Shown: in pieces, positions 37,866 to 49,729 of the stretch | Layout: each line of letters begins with the position of its first letter | Position numbering within the stretch: position 1 is the first letter of the stretch | Assembly (NCBI GenBank): GCA_003260075.1 | Contig: QLIY01000093.1 | Span: 1 to 64,000, forward strand | Length of the DNA stretch: 64,000 nt | Reading direction: 5' to 3' | Source of the DNA: Phallusia mammillata | Taxonomy: Eukaryota > Chordata > Ascidiacea > Phlebobranchia > Ascidiidae | Made by a program: the position numbers and the translations under genes | The notes under the pieces: generated by a model | The model's database searches: none | What the model was told of the DNA's origin: nothing | What the model saw: the letters and a program-made list of their open reading frames with translations, nothing else

Positions 37866-38132
37866 AAAATAAAAACGATAGCCAAAAAGCGGAATAACAC
37901 GTATCTTGAAAATACAATTATTAAAAGCTCTTGGGTAAAGATAATACTTGAAAAAAAACTTCGTTTGTTTAATAAGATGCGCATTTTTGTTTGCCCCCCC
38001 CCCAAAATAAAAACGATAGCCAAAAAGCGGAATAACACGTATCTTGAAAATGCAATTATTAAAAGCTTTTGGGTAAAGATAACACTTGAAAAAAAAACTT
38101 CGTTTGTTTAATAAGATGCGCATTTTCGTTTG
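37866..38132. repeat. A-poly(C)-A' direct duplication, pair 3
   Basis: Copy A 37866-37993, then C10 at 37994-38003, then copy B 38004-38132. The copies differ at about six of 128 sites (for example AATACAATT/AATGCAATT). Confidence 0.92.
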
Positions 38133-40244
38133 GTAAAATATTAATATTTTTAATTTAGTATTTTTTTGCAACAATGTTATGTACATTTAGCTCGTTACCA
38201 TAGCGCACGTACATTTAAGACATAAATGCAAATATTACCTTAAATATCTTCAACTATACCTAAACTACCTTTAGATTTTTTTTACAGTTTTGGTAACGCT
38301 TGCACCATAACATAACATGTAACCACTGTATATATTATACCTATATTCTTAACGTAGTAAAATTCACTTGTAAATAACCTTTGACAATTGCTCTGGTGGT
38401 ATTTCTTTACGGTGGCCCACAAGTGCAATTAACTTTTTTTCAGTGCAACCATTTTATATTTAGTGCTGATATGTTTTACGAAACCATTTTTGAATCTAAC
38501 GTTGGTTACAGGGTGTGTCAAATATTTGTTTTTACTTTCCCCCGAATTTTAAGTAATGTTTCGATATTTAATTAGACCGCACAGACGGACAATTGAAATG
38601 CCTCTAAACAAGTTAAATGTATGCACTGAAAAAAGTGTTTGTCCTGAAACACGTTTACTAAAAATGGTTGAATTGGACTTGAGGCCACCGTACCATTGCA
38701 AGTCAAACTGATGCATGTTCCAAATGTACCATTTCGTGTGTTGTCATATGCTATGTCGGAGTTTTTATACTCTCAGGTTAATAAAAATAATGAAGCCTTT
38801 TTAGTGATCTGACGTGTTTTCATAAACAAAGACAACGTTCCGTTTTGTGATGTAACAATGCAACGACTGCAAACCGTTTTTTTTTTGGCTTGACTAAGAG
38901 ATAAATGAGGAAAAAAATGTTGTACCAAAAGGTATGAATCCCAGTTTGGGAATCAGTGTTTGTTATAGAACTCCTAATCATAGCAATAAGGACAAACAGA
39001 AAACGACAGAAAACGGACCGAATCACTTTGATTTTAAATGTATCCTCTTAAACCTAAGTATCGGACCCTTTGTACCATCGTAAAGTTCATTCTTTCTTAT
39101 CAGTCTTGCGTGCGTGGGCATAGATTTCTATCGGAGCGATAAGAGATTGTTGAACAAATAACTTGACGCAAAATTCCATGAAGTAGAAGGCGCGTGCAAA
39201 GACTACAAAGGTTGTGCAATCGATCATGTTGGCTGGTCAATGAAATAACTACCCAAAGCTCATGAGTAAATCAACCGTTCGTCATTGGTATATCAACGAT
39301 CAGAATAAGGTTAAAACTAGGTTTTCCTTAATTTTGGGTTTTGTTTTACCTTTTTAAGGCAAATGTTGATAAGTTTAGCCGTATTTTCAGAAAGGTTGGA
39401 TAACATTACATATTTAAGCACAGCTGCAACTTAAAAGTAACAAAAAATAAACAATGGTAAATTTATGTTTGAAAGCGAAATGGCTGAAGCTCTATTAAAG
39501 TCACACTACATAGTTTCTCGACAACTTAGCATGGTACCTTTGTTATGCCTAGGCTTTCAGTCAAGCGTTGAGCCTCTCAGGTTACTGAAAAGACTCACAG
39601 GCCACCGGTGTAAGGCATTTGTGTTGCGCAATAACTACACCCTCAACTAAGGGAACACAAAACCAGGGGAAAGGTCGGCGCAAGGACAATGAAATCATTG
39701 GGGCGTGTAAGGCTGTTTGAACAATACCATCAAGAGTGGAACGAGACAATACAAAGGAACCGAAGAAAAATTGTTTTGGTTTGCCTTTATAATGTATATG
39801 GTCTAAAAGTTTAAATTGGGCATTGACAAAGAAAATGTATTTTTTTACAAAATATGCAGGTAATAAATTCAAAAGTGTGAACCCAGATACCAGCGTTTCA
39901 AAATCCACATTAACAATTCGGCAGTTACTCACGTAAACCAACAGCTGTTTAAATGTAGAAAAGTGACCTCTGCTCTAATGTATACCGTTGATGCATACCA
40001 GGCAGAAAGCAAGCACGATAGAATTCGGAAATGACGTTTATGCTACCACCAAATTATTAGCGCTTATGTCAATCATAAACATTCAGTATCAGATTTTTTG
40101 TTACTGTCACCAATTGGCATTTTTACAGTGAGTGCTTTGTGCTGCATTTGTATGTTAATGTGTCAATCTACTCATAACAATTATAAAGCAAGTAAATAAA
40201 GTGAAATCATAAAAGCACCCGAATTTACCATAAATTCCCATTCA

Positions 40245-40780
40245 AAAATACTTGATTCAAACACATTTCAGTCGTTTTTTATACTTATTCAAACTTTTGG
40301 CAGATGCGCTACGGAACGTTCATTCATGTTCGCTATGTTGACGTTTCACACACGATTGTCAGTCCCATAAAAGCTCTTTATTCTTCGCTCAATATGACTC
40401 AATGTTTGTGCTCTACAGTCTACACAATCTCAAAGGCACGTTCGAATTCATAATGACGATAATGCAATGTAAATAGCTAAGAATCGCGTATAGCATATTT
40501 TAGCAAACCCCCCCCCCCAAAATACTTGATTCAAACACATTTCAGTCGTTTTTTATACTTATTCAATCTTTCGGCAGATGCGCTACAGAACGTTCCTTCA
40601 TGTTCGCTATGTTGACGTTTCATACACAATGGTCAGTCCCATAAAAGCTCTTTATTCTTCGCTCATTGTGAGTCAATGTTTGTGCTCTACACAATCTCAA
40701 AGGCACGTTCGAATTCATAATGACGATATTGCAATGTAAATAGCTAAGAAACGCGAACTATAGCATATTTTTAGCAAACC
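40245..40780. repeat. A-poly(C)-A' direct duplication, pair 4
   Basis: Copy A 40245-40507 (263 bp), C11 at 40508-40518, copy B 40519-40780 (262 bp). Differences include substitutions and small indels (for example a short CTACAGT stretch missing from B). Copy B runs directly into copy A of pair 5. Confidence 0.92.
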
Positions 40781-41114
40781 TACGGTTCACCTGAGTGATA
40801 TTCGTAAACTGAAGAAAAAAACTATTAAAAATTACTTTTTAGTGTAGGTTATATTGTGTTATATAACACAACACAGCAGGGTACTTTTTTTCCACAATTT
40901 TCTACTTTTCGATGTCACTATAATAAACACTTATTTCCCAATAAATGTCCCCCCCCCCCTAAGGTTCACCTGAGTGATATTTATAAAGTGAAGAAAAAAA
41001 ACTATTAAAAATTACTTTTTACTGTAGGTTATAACACAACATAGCAGGGTACTTTTGTCCACAAATTTCCACTTTTCGATGCCACTATAATAAACACTTA
41101 TTTCCCAATAAATG
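40781..41114. repeat. A-poly(C)-A' direct duplication, pair 5
   Basis: Copy A 40781-40948, C11 at 40949-40959, copy B 40960-41114. Copy B lacks about 12 bp of the TATATTGTGTTATA region, apart from point differences. It abuts pair 4 on the left and pair 6 on the right. Confidence 0.92.
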
Positions 41115-41120
41115 GATAGA

Positions 41121-41280
41121 AAGGCATTTAGTGCCTATTACAGAATCTTTCCTGCAAATAGTAGACATTCTATGTCGACGGTCACTGATTATAGGCCCCC
41201 CCCCCCCAAGGCATTTAGTGCCTATTACAGAATCTTTCCTGCAAATAGTAGACATCATATGTCGACGATCACTGATTATA
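41121..41280. repeat. A-poly(C)-A' direct duplication, pair 6
   Basis: Copy A 41121-41193 and copy B 41208-41280, both 73 bp, with GG and C12 (41196-41207) between. Differences are confined to about three or four positions (ATTCTATG/ATCATATG and CGGTC/CGATC). Confidence 0.92.
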
Positions 41281-41295
41281 TGTGGAATTTTCTGC

Positions 41296-41366
41296 AGGAA
41301 TAATTGACGAAGCAATTGTTGACCGATTCTGATTAGAAAGCACTGTTGCTTCGTTAATTATTCCTA
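41296..41366. repeat. Inverted repeat (hairpin)
   Basis: AGGAATAATTGACGAAGCAA at 41296-41315 pairs with TTGCTTCGTTAATTATTCCT at 41347-41366, with one mismatch over 20 bp. Likely the edge of a mobile element. Confidence 0.6.
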
Positions 41367-42488
41367 AATGCATGGAAGTATCAACAAATTTTTAGCTCTT
41401 CCAGCGATCTTTATTATGATATGCCCACGTTTTCGATCCCATACGAGACACCTTCATCAGGGCGATGACATAAATTGAAAACACAAAGTTGTACAAGTTG
41501 TATTGTACATGATGCCTGGCAGCAACAGTTTATTCATTGAATAGAAGTATATTCATGTTTTTAATTTCCTATCGGGGTGAAAAAAGGACTGGACTATGTA
41601 AGCATGACTAAGTACAAAAAACTGATTTGTACGTTGCTAAAAGAAACGAAGACTGCCTTCACGGTTCGGTGCACCCAGGCGCGAGCGACAAAGCTGTGAG
41701 GCTTGATAAACTAATAATAAGAGAAAGGTAAATCTCTGTTATAGTAGGTGCCAGAAAATACCAAAACTATAGTAAAATTATTTTGGAGTGACGCGAGTCA
41801 ATAAGCCTTGACGTGAGAAACATTTATGTAATGGTAACTTGGGCAAAGGCATCTTGATAGTGACTCGACTTTGGTTTTTGTTTAAAAAAGCCTGAAATTG
41901 ATGGTTGCGCGAAAAAAATTTGTTGATTTTATTTTAAAATGATCAGAAAAAGCGATGATTTGCGAAGTGCACGAGAAACGCTTTTGAAAAATAATGCAAA
42001 ATGGAGCTTTTTGGAACATTCTATGCGGTTTGGCTTAATTAATTGTCCAAGTAGAAAGGATCCACAACGGTCACCAGAAGAGAAGGTTTTACAGGGCCAG
42101 TTTGACTGACGAATTTATTTTCCGATTTTACCAGAAAGTTAAAAATTCTGAATTTTGTATAACTATGAGTTCGTTAATTTGTGCGCAAAATAAAAGTTTA
42201 TTTTAGGTAAAGTATTACTCAAACAGTTTTCAATCAAAAAATTGTTGGTCTCTCCGAAATCAGTACACGCAAAGTTGTTGTAAAGCTACTAACACATGAA
42301 CTAGCATTACAAAAGGTTTGCTAAATACCGATGGATGGCGTAAAGCGCAGTGACTTAAATAAATAGTGAGATGGGATATAGGGTTGGGGACTAAATTTAA
42401 TATAAAAACTGGGCTTGTAGGTTGATTTTATTGTCATTATTATAATAACGAAACCTCAGACCAACCCTAATAGCCCCAACCGTTAGCA

Positions 42489-42592
42489 TTTTTTTCACGG
42501 GGTTCGAACCCAGGACACTCCCGGGGACGAATCCCGATCAGGTTTTTTATGTCTGTATATGGGTCAGGCGCGCTGGACCATTCGGCCAAGTT
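42489..42592 (-). repeat. tRNA-derived SINE (copy 2)
   Basis: On the minus strand it reads ACTTGGCCGAATGGTCCAGC...GCGCCTGACC, then a spacer, then GGTTCGAACCC (B box) and an A-rich end. It aligns closely with copy 1 at 11802-11921, which establishes the family. Confidence 0.72.
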
Positions 42593-43056
42593 CCTGCCTT
42601 ATCAGCATTTTTTTTACACAAACTGCATTTAAAATATTTCCGTTGCGCCACCGACCGGAAGTTAACAGGCATGTGATATGAGTTCCTTTGTTAGTAGCTC
42701 TTCCCAAAGTTGTGGGCAAATTGATCTGCTATAGCGCACACAGCAACTTGCTTTATTTGTGTTCCAAACAATAGTGGTCTATTGTACTTTGATCTTTTGT
42801 TCACAATCAAAGCAGCAACGTTTCCACCTTAGGATAACTTTACCAGAGGTGCGAGTGCGTTATGTTAGTTTCAGGCATTCAGGTAAATTTAAAACTTTTT
42901 ACGCCCGGCCAGCCGTTTAGATGGTTTATTGATTAAACGTTTCTTCATCTGGCAGCCCCAAGTAAAAGAATTTTTTTTGTTTGACCTGAACTATTTGACT
43001 GTCATGTTTTTGCAGAAACAATTTTAGTGAAAAGTATTGATATTTGACAATTCGTG

Positions 43057-44876
43057 ATGGACAAACCCGCCGAAACGACACCAGGTTCGTGGAGTGAAGA
43101 ATTGAAGACTGCTCGGCATACTGCTACTGGACCAATTGACTTTTGGACTCAAAGCAGATTTGCACTTTCCCGCAGAGGTAAGGTTGTTTTTTTTTAAATA
43201 AAAGTATATTGCAATGGAATAAAAGAATATTTTAAGACGTCGCTCTGATGCCCCGTGATCAACTAGACTAGGGCTACCAGATGTCCTGAATTTCAGCGCA
43301 AAATCTGTGTCTGAAAATATTTTTTTAAATACAGTCCCAATACCTGGAATTCGATATCTAGTAGCCTTCAAGTTTTTAGAGCTAAGGAAATTGCCATCCT
43401 GGGTTGATTCAAGCAAAGGGAAAATGCCTCATCACGTTAGTACCAAAAACTGACTGGTTGGTTTTTCCTTTTTTCGGCGAACAAGGATGCTCAAAACGAT
43501 TTACGTTTATACTGCTGTTTTCTGTGCAATAAAATAATTAGTCATTTTTTGTCATTGGTTATAATTTCAAGGAAAAAATATGTCGGTTATTTATTGTCTC
43601 GACTTTTAAATTTTTAAATGTTTTTTTTTTTCAGGCTTTTTGTTTGGATGTATTTGCGGTACAATGAGTGTTCCATGCTCCATGCTTATATCAGGTACGT
43701 AATACATACATGTTAACTGATGACAGCCTTAGTTACAATACCTAACCGACACGTTTTCCTAACCCTGGCGTATTTGTGTGCGACACCATAAATTTGCTTT
43801 TATTTTTCTGTTTGATTGTTTTTTATACTTTTTTGATTTACAGAAATGTGAATATGCGTTTATTTTTATTTACAAAAATGAACATTTTCTTACAGGCAAA
43901 ATTTACCACATATTTATGTTTGTTGTTTAAATAATTAGGCGCTATTAACATCGACAGATGTCCATATCAACCGTTAGTGCCCATTTGGATGATAGTGGGT
44001 GGCTCAGTTGCTTTGGCGACGATGATTGCCAATGCGCTGGACATTGGATTGTACTGGTGCACTAACAGAGGTCCAGGACATGATTTAGCAACACAAATTA
44101 TCAACGGCATAACAGCTGTGGTGATTCTTTTTCTTATTGCATGGTTAATCGCCGGTAAGTTGATAAAAATAAAATTTAAATTGATGCAGATTAAGAGTGG
44201 TTGGTAATGGAAAAGAAAAAGCCAAGTATCAAATAAAGCGAACAAACTATAAACATTTTTGGTGAAATTACGTAATATAGTTCAACGTTGAAAATCAAAA
44301 TTTGCCTAATGTATTACCAAATTGGGTAGAGCTATACTAACATCTTAACGTGCAGTCCCACATTTAGCTACATTTCGATAAGTGGCGCAAAGAACTGAAT
44401 TATTCATTTTGCGGCTAAGGAGGGATAGGGTTGGGAAGTAAGTTTTTGAAAATTTTTTAATAGGATCTAAATTATTATATTGAATTTTTATTGATAATGC
44501 CTAACCCCAACCTATAATAGCCCGAACTTTCACTATTTTTCGAGATACACCGATTTAAAAGGTGTTGGTGCTCTTTGCGCCACCTATCGAACTAGCCTAC
44601 ACTAAATGTGCGACTGACGTGAGTTATGGTGTTAGTATACTACCTACGAATTGCATACTACCATTTTTAAACCGATTTTTTATAGGAAGCGTGTGGGTTT
44701 TTGGGATATGGCGACCTGACACATCTGACAGCACTTCGGCCACCTTTTGCTATGCAGGAATATATTATTACGCCTTTGCCATGTTAATAGTTGGCTATGT
44801 TGTTACTGCTGGTTTGACGATGTGCTGTGGCCACATTTTTTGCAGTGATCCACCAAATCGCACTGTGTCGCCCTAG
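43057..44876 (+). CDS. TMEM272-like tetraspan membrane protein, paralog 3 (short N terminus)
   Basis: Exons 43057-43177, 43635-43694, 43939-44154 and 44686-44876 encode 195 residues. Exon 2 is again 60 bp and all introns are in phase 1. The N-terminal region is only about 40 residues and has no PPxY motif, but it keeps the amphipathic stretch (WSEELKTARHTATG). Later regions follow the family: NIDRCPYQPLVPIWMIVGGS, then LIAWLIAG/SVWVFGIWRPD, then a loop with FCYAG and a final helix ending TMCCGHIFC. It is the most divergent of the four. Intron 3 carries a small inverted-repeat element. Confidence 0.86.
44374..44591. mobile_element. Small MITE-like element in intron 3 of paralog 3
   Basis: Left TTCGATAAGTGGCGCAAAGA and right end, as reverse complement, TTCGATAGGTGGCGCAAAGA form a 20-bp inverted repeat with one difference. 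The interior (AGGGTTGGG...CCCCAACC) is itself partly inverted and resembles 42370-42480. No target duplication could be fixed. Confidence 0.6.
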
Positions 44877-47114
44877 TATATTCTGAAAAGAAGAAAGAGC
44901 GTATAGGCCTACATTTGTTGTTTTAGGTCGTTTGTCAGAATTACATAGGCCTACATGTATATATGCACCCAACATCTTATACCTCAAAATTCAGTTGTAA
45001 CACTGTGTTTTAAAACCATAAAAGAGATGGTTTTTGTTTGCGACGTTTTACTTTAAACTACAAATCAAACGTTATACACCGCATATTCTACTTAATCAGT
45101 AAAGATGAACATAAACTGGGATCAGTTCTAAATATTGTACTTAATATTGCGTTACCTGCTCTACCTAATATTGTATGCCCAAAACACTGTAGCCTACACT
45201 GTGTACAGTATTGTGAATGTTTTGTCTTCTTGCACTGTTTCGAGATATTGTACACATGTTATCCCATTTTGGCAATGCAAAGTGATCGAGCATTTGAAAT
45301 CACATAAACACATTTTAATGAAACTGCTTTGCATTTGTTTGTCAATCTAAAGAAGAGGAGAATTTTTTGCTTTTTAAACGTATTTGTTGTCAAACACAAT
45401 TTCAATATTCAAGCGATAGAATGTTAGTCCGGCTTTGACAGTTATAATTTTATGGTTGGATAAAACCAGCAAAATTTTTGCAAAGTCAACGAAATGAAAA
45501 AACAGTGAGAAACAAAACAATTCCTAAGTATCGCGTTAACGGACAAAATACCTTTGCGTGACACCGCACGGATCATTGACACGTTTTTAAACCTCGGTCC
45601 CCATCTGGTGGCGTAAATATATTTAAACCGCTTTCTGCTATATCAATTATACATTCAACTGCGCCCGAACCAACTTTAATACAAAATCTCCAAAGCATCG
45701 CCGTCGCGCAATATCCTGCCCGTGCCAAATTATCCACGGGAAACAACTTTTAACCCTTGAGTACTAGGCTGACTTTAGAAATCTTCGTGAAAAACAGTTA
45801 TCGATCTTTTCACTGTCGAATATACAAGTCAAAAAAATTCAACCCATTGCCACTTGAGTAGGCGACTAAGAAACGTCCTTAGACATAAAAACTTGAAATT
45901 AAATAAATGTGGCAAAAATTTCACAGGTGCAATTGTCGAGTAGTTAAAAAAAGGGTTTAACGCAGTTTGGTTCTAAAAAAGACCAAAGCCACTATATTGA
46001 TAGCTCTGGCATGACACAGTCAAACTGGCATTGCCACCATGGAGCTGCAGGCTCTTTTGTAACCAACGTGTAATATTGTTGCGCACGCAGTAAAGGCAGA
46101 TCGCACATGACACAAAATCATTCACAACAAATAGTGCCAAAATATACCAATAAGCTCTTATCTGCAATGTAGTTCGTAATTTAAAATGTAAAAGATTTTA
46201 GTTTTGAACACACTAGCTAATTTGTGAAAGATAGATATTCTAGTAACAGTGAAAAAGAAAAGTTAAGTTTAACTTGAAGAGGAGAGGTGTGCTTGTTTTG
46301 TCTGCAAAACGAATAGACATGCTTCATATGCCTTATAAGCAGTGTTTTTTTTAAGGTGTTTTGGGGGACCGAAACGGTCCCAAATTTCTCCAGTGGTTTC
46401 CCAAAATTTGGACTTGCAACTACAACTATAGTTTTTGGTATTTAAATGAAACACTTGGGTCTTTAAAACTACTTAGCAGTCACCCAAACCAAACCTTAAA
46501 AAAAAGTCTCTTAAAACTACTTAGCGGTCACCCAAACCAAACCTTAAAAAAAAACCTCTTAAAACTACTTAGCGGTCACCCAAACCAAACCTTAAAAAAA
46601 ACCTGCTTATAAGGATCAAAAAATGTTTCCGAAAAGCAAATGCATCATACTACATATCCACAAAAAACAAACATCCCATTGTAGAACATTTGTTTTCATA
46701 ATGGCATATACAAAAAAATGCTAATTCATTTTGACCACACTTTGCAGGCCAATACATATACTTCTCCTTTCATGATGAAAGGTTTAAAACAAAAAAATCC
46801 AATATGTCAAGTCAAATATATAGCTTTGCTGACTACTTGGTAGCCATTGCTGTGCTCATCATTGCTAAAAAATGAATCTTCAACCAATTTCATGCAAAAT
46901 ACAAACGCTACAGAAAATGAAAATACATAAACGGTGAAAAACATGATTTAAAAAAATCTGTTTCCTGAACTGAAAATTGTTCACAAAGAACAACATAGAC
47001 AGAAATTCAAACGAAGTATGGTAATACAACACTAAGCTTAGTTTGCTGTTCATTATAGTCACTTCTGACAAGAAATGTGTGTATACCTGCAAATGCAAAA
47101 CAACCAAGATTTTA
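44877..47114. other. Convergent spacer between paralogs 3 and 4
   Basis: No gene recognised. Paralog 3 (+) and paralog 4 (-) end facing each other. It contains the foldback/tandem repeat at 46333-46613 and AT-rich sequence. Confidence 0.5.
46333..46613. repeat. Foldback element with three 48-bp tandem units
   Basis: Three units of CTTAAAACTACTTAGCRGTC ACCCAAACC-type sequence run from about 46462 to 46607, period about 48 bp. The block is bracketed by inverted ends CCTTATAAGCAGTGTTTTTT at about 46332 and its complement ending CTGCTTATAAGG at about 46613. Non-coding. Confidence 0.75.
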
Positions 47115-49729
47115 TCAGTTGTTTGAGTCACTGGCTGCACCCGCACACATTGCAATGCAACAAGAACAGCAACAGACAAGTGCAATAATCGCATATACAA
47201 TGGTAATAATTGCGAATGCCAAGTAGTATGTAGCTGGGTCACAATAATTGGGCAATCCAGGAATGGTTGTGTTTTCCGGTCGATAGTACCTGTACACCCA
47301 AACGTTACCTAAAACAAACAATAAAAAGTTCATGGCAAAACTGAATAGATTTTGTTTTACTTGGTACAAAAACATAGAAACACAATTGCATTGAAACAAC
47401 TAGAAAAGCCCCCCCCCCCTTGTTTTACTTGGTACAAAAACATAGAAACACAATTGCATTGAAACAATTAAGAACCTAAAGAGCTACACAAAATTTTTCT
47501 GAAAAAATGAAAAAAGAAGGTTATATAATTGTAAATCGAGGCTTAATGCACTAATGGTCAGAAGAGAAATGCCTTCCGATGAAAAGGTGACACTGTGGGA
47601 TCAGAAAAGTGGGCTTTAAAATCTAACCATCCACGTAAAACTAATGGACAATATTAAATTAAAAACAAACCACCTAGCCACACTAAACTACTAGTTTTAG
47701 GTCGTAGGAGAAAGTCACAAACTTTCTTGCTTGTAACATATGAGAAACAAATAAAGTCACAATAAATGTAAACTTGCAAAAAATAAACAAAACGTTAGCA
47801 ACAAAACCATCTGTGAATACTTAAACAAAGAATATTAACTAGCAAAAGAAACTACTTTGTATGCATGGCAGTTTGAATGGTTGTTTATGCTTGGCTTGAA
47901 ATCAACCTATAGAATTTCATACACCTCAAAGGGGACCAGACCTGGTATTTCCTTTTGAGGGTAGAGATTGCAAAGATCTGAATGACATTTCTACCCCCCC
48001 CCCCATGGTTGTTTATGCTTGGCTTGAAATCAACCTATAGAATTTCATACACTACAAAGGGGACCAGACCTGGTATTTCCTTTTGAGGGTAGATATTGCA
48101 AAGATCTGAATGACATTTCTAGGAAGCAGTCAGATCACACAATGCTTTAACTGTACTTTTAAATGACATGATTGTCAACGAAATATAAAGAAACTTAGCA
48201 TCCACATTAACAGATGTGTAACCTTATCAAAAAATAATTAGACATGCTTTGATTTGGAACAGTGTGCTAACACACTATTCCACTACATATGTCAGCCTAT
48301 AGGTTGCTTTAAATTTGCATTTATCTTGTGGCAGGCATTTCCCAAAATGCAAGCATGCATTAAACACATATCTGACATAAGCTTTCAAAGGAAGCAGTTT
48401 TGTATGGTGATCGGTGTAAAGTCCATCTTCAGCATGGCAGCATATACTAGCCATTGTAATACAGCATTACCACACATAAAGAACTACCCAAATTTATAGG
48501 CGTTTGAGAGGATAAATTACTGACATTACAAGCAAAAAGGGGGGTACCAAAATGTTTATTTTCACTGGTTAAAGCACATACAAAGGGTAAATGCTTATCA
48601 GTCAGTTTCAAGTTAACACCTAAATTGACACATTCAAATGTATTGTATTTTTAAGCTTGCAACATACATCAAATTCAAAACATGCAATAAGGTAGACAGT
48701 ATCACCTCGGTCAATAAGCCATTCGTCTAAGTATTACAACGATACCTTGGGTTGTACTCAACTTACCAGCAAAGAACCAAGCACAATTAAAGCATCCCAG
48801 CAAGCCATTGCATGAGTTGTAAAACCGACCCTGTTCCTCATTATCAGGGGGCTCATTGTTGCATTTTGCTTTGATTCTTTTTCCAATCGAGAAAATTTGC
48901 ATTAAGCCAGAAACACACCCACCGACAATTAACCATATTGGGATCAGTCTCTCCATTGGACAATTGTTCAAATTTATCGCTCCTGTACACAAAACAATAT
49001 CAAGTTGTTATTTTGACAAGAAATATGCATAGCATAGAGTAGCAAGCACAACTTACCCACAGCAATCATAGCAATTGGAATTGACAAAAGAATGCCAATC
49101 AGTATTGTGAATCCAACTGTGAAGTTAAAGAAAGTATAGTACTAGTTAGTATGAGTATATTTTTTCTCAAACATTAACTACTTATCTCATTACAGGTTCC
49201 TGCACTGTTGGCTGAAAGCCCACATTATTAAATAGAAGACCCATCTAAAATCAATCAGTGATCTACGATGATCTATTTTTGGCAGAGTGCAAGAGCATCG
49301 TGACAGGTTTTAGCAACGCTTAGTTAATATATTGAAGTTCCTTTTCTCAAAAGGGGTATGAGATTTGACAAACAAAATTAGAAGTTTAAGGACTTCTGTA
49401 TCATATTGCACAATCACCCTATTAAATGAGTAGCGAATGATTTTTAATTCCTGCAAGTCATGTGTAAAAAACATACTTGTGCTAAAAAGAATGATGCAGA
49501 CATTTTTTAGAAAGTTTCCCCTTCCAGTGGCATTTCTTCTTGCTTCCTGTATTTCACCATACAACGACTCATAAGTTGGTGGTGGGGCTTCATTTTGAGT
49601 TTCACCATACGAAGGGGGTGGTGGGCCACTTTCTACAGTTGCTTCATTTGATTCTGTGTAAGGTGGGGCAGTTGAATCATCCACATTGTCCAAGGCCCCA
49701 TATCCAGGCTTTTCTGGGATTTCACTCAT
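47115..49729 (-). CDS. TMEM272-like tetraspan membrane protein, paralog 4
   Basis: Exons 49477-49729, 49057-49116, 48767-48982 and 47115-47308 encode 240 residues with the family's phase-1 introns and 60-bp exon 2. The long Pro-rich N terminus has two clear PPxY motifs (PPSYGE and PPTYES), then the amphipathic GEIQEARRNATGRGNF. Membrane signatures are IPIAMIAV, INLNNCPMERLIPIWLIVGG, CAWFFAG/NVWVYRYYRPE, a loop with YCDPATYYLAF, and a final Cys cluster (LVCCCSCCIAMC). It is closest to paralog 1 in its NCPxERxIPIWLIV segment. It is the only member on the minus strand. Intron 3 carries two poly-C duplications. Confidence 0.88.
47352..47467. repeat. A-poly(C)-A' direct duplication, pair 7
   Basis: Copies 47352-47399 and 47420-47467 (48 bp) appear identical. 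Between them lie CTAGAAAAG and C11 (47409-47419). In intron 3 of paralog 4. Confidence 0.9.
47877..48121. repeat. A-poly(C)-A' direct duplication, pair 8
   Basis: Copies 47877-47993 and 48005-48121, each 117 bp, differ at three sites (ACCTCA/ACTACA and AGAGATT/AGATATT). C11 at 47994-48004 joins them. In intron 3 of paralog 4. Confidence 0.93.

Larger units (their letters stand above)
37770..43056. other. Gene-free spacer dense in poly-C-joined duplications
   Basis: No gene recognised across more than 5 kb. It contains duplication pairs 3 to 6, a short hairpin at 41296-41366, a retroelement tail with CTGATGAAG...GAAAAC on the minus strand near 41421-41480, and a minus-strand SINE at 42489-42592. 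The rest is AT-rich. Confidence 0.6.

Noticed and set aside
46462..46607. CRISPR-like regular repeat array
   Set aside because: Units are contiguous with no spacers, the host is eukaryotic, and inverted ends mark a foldback element.
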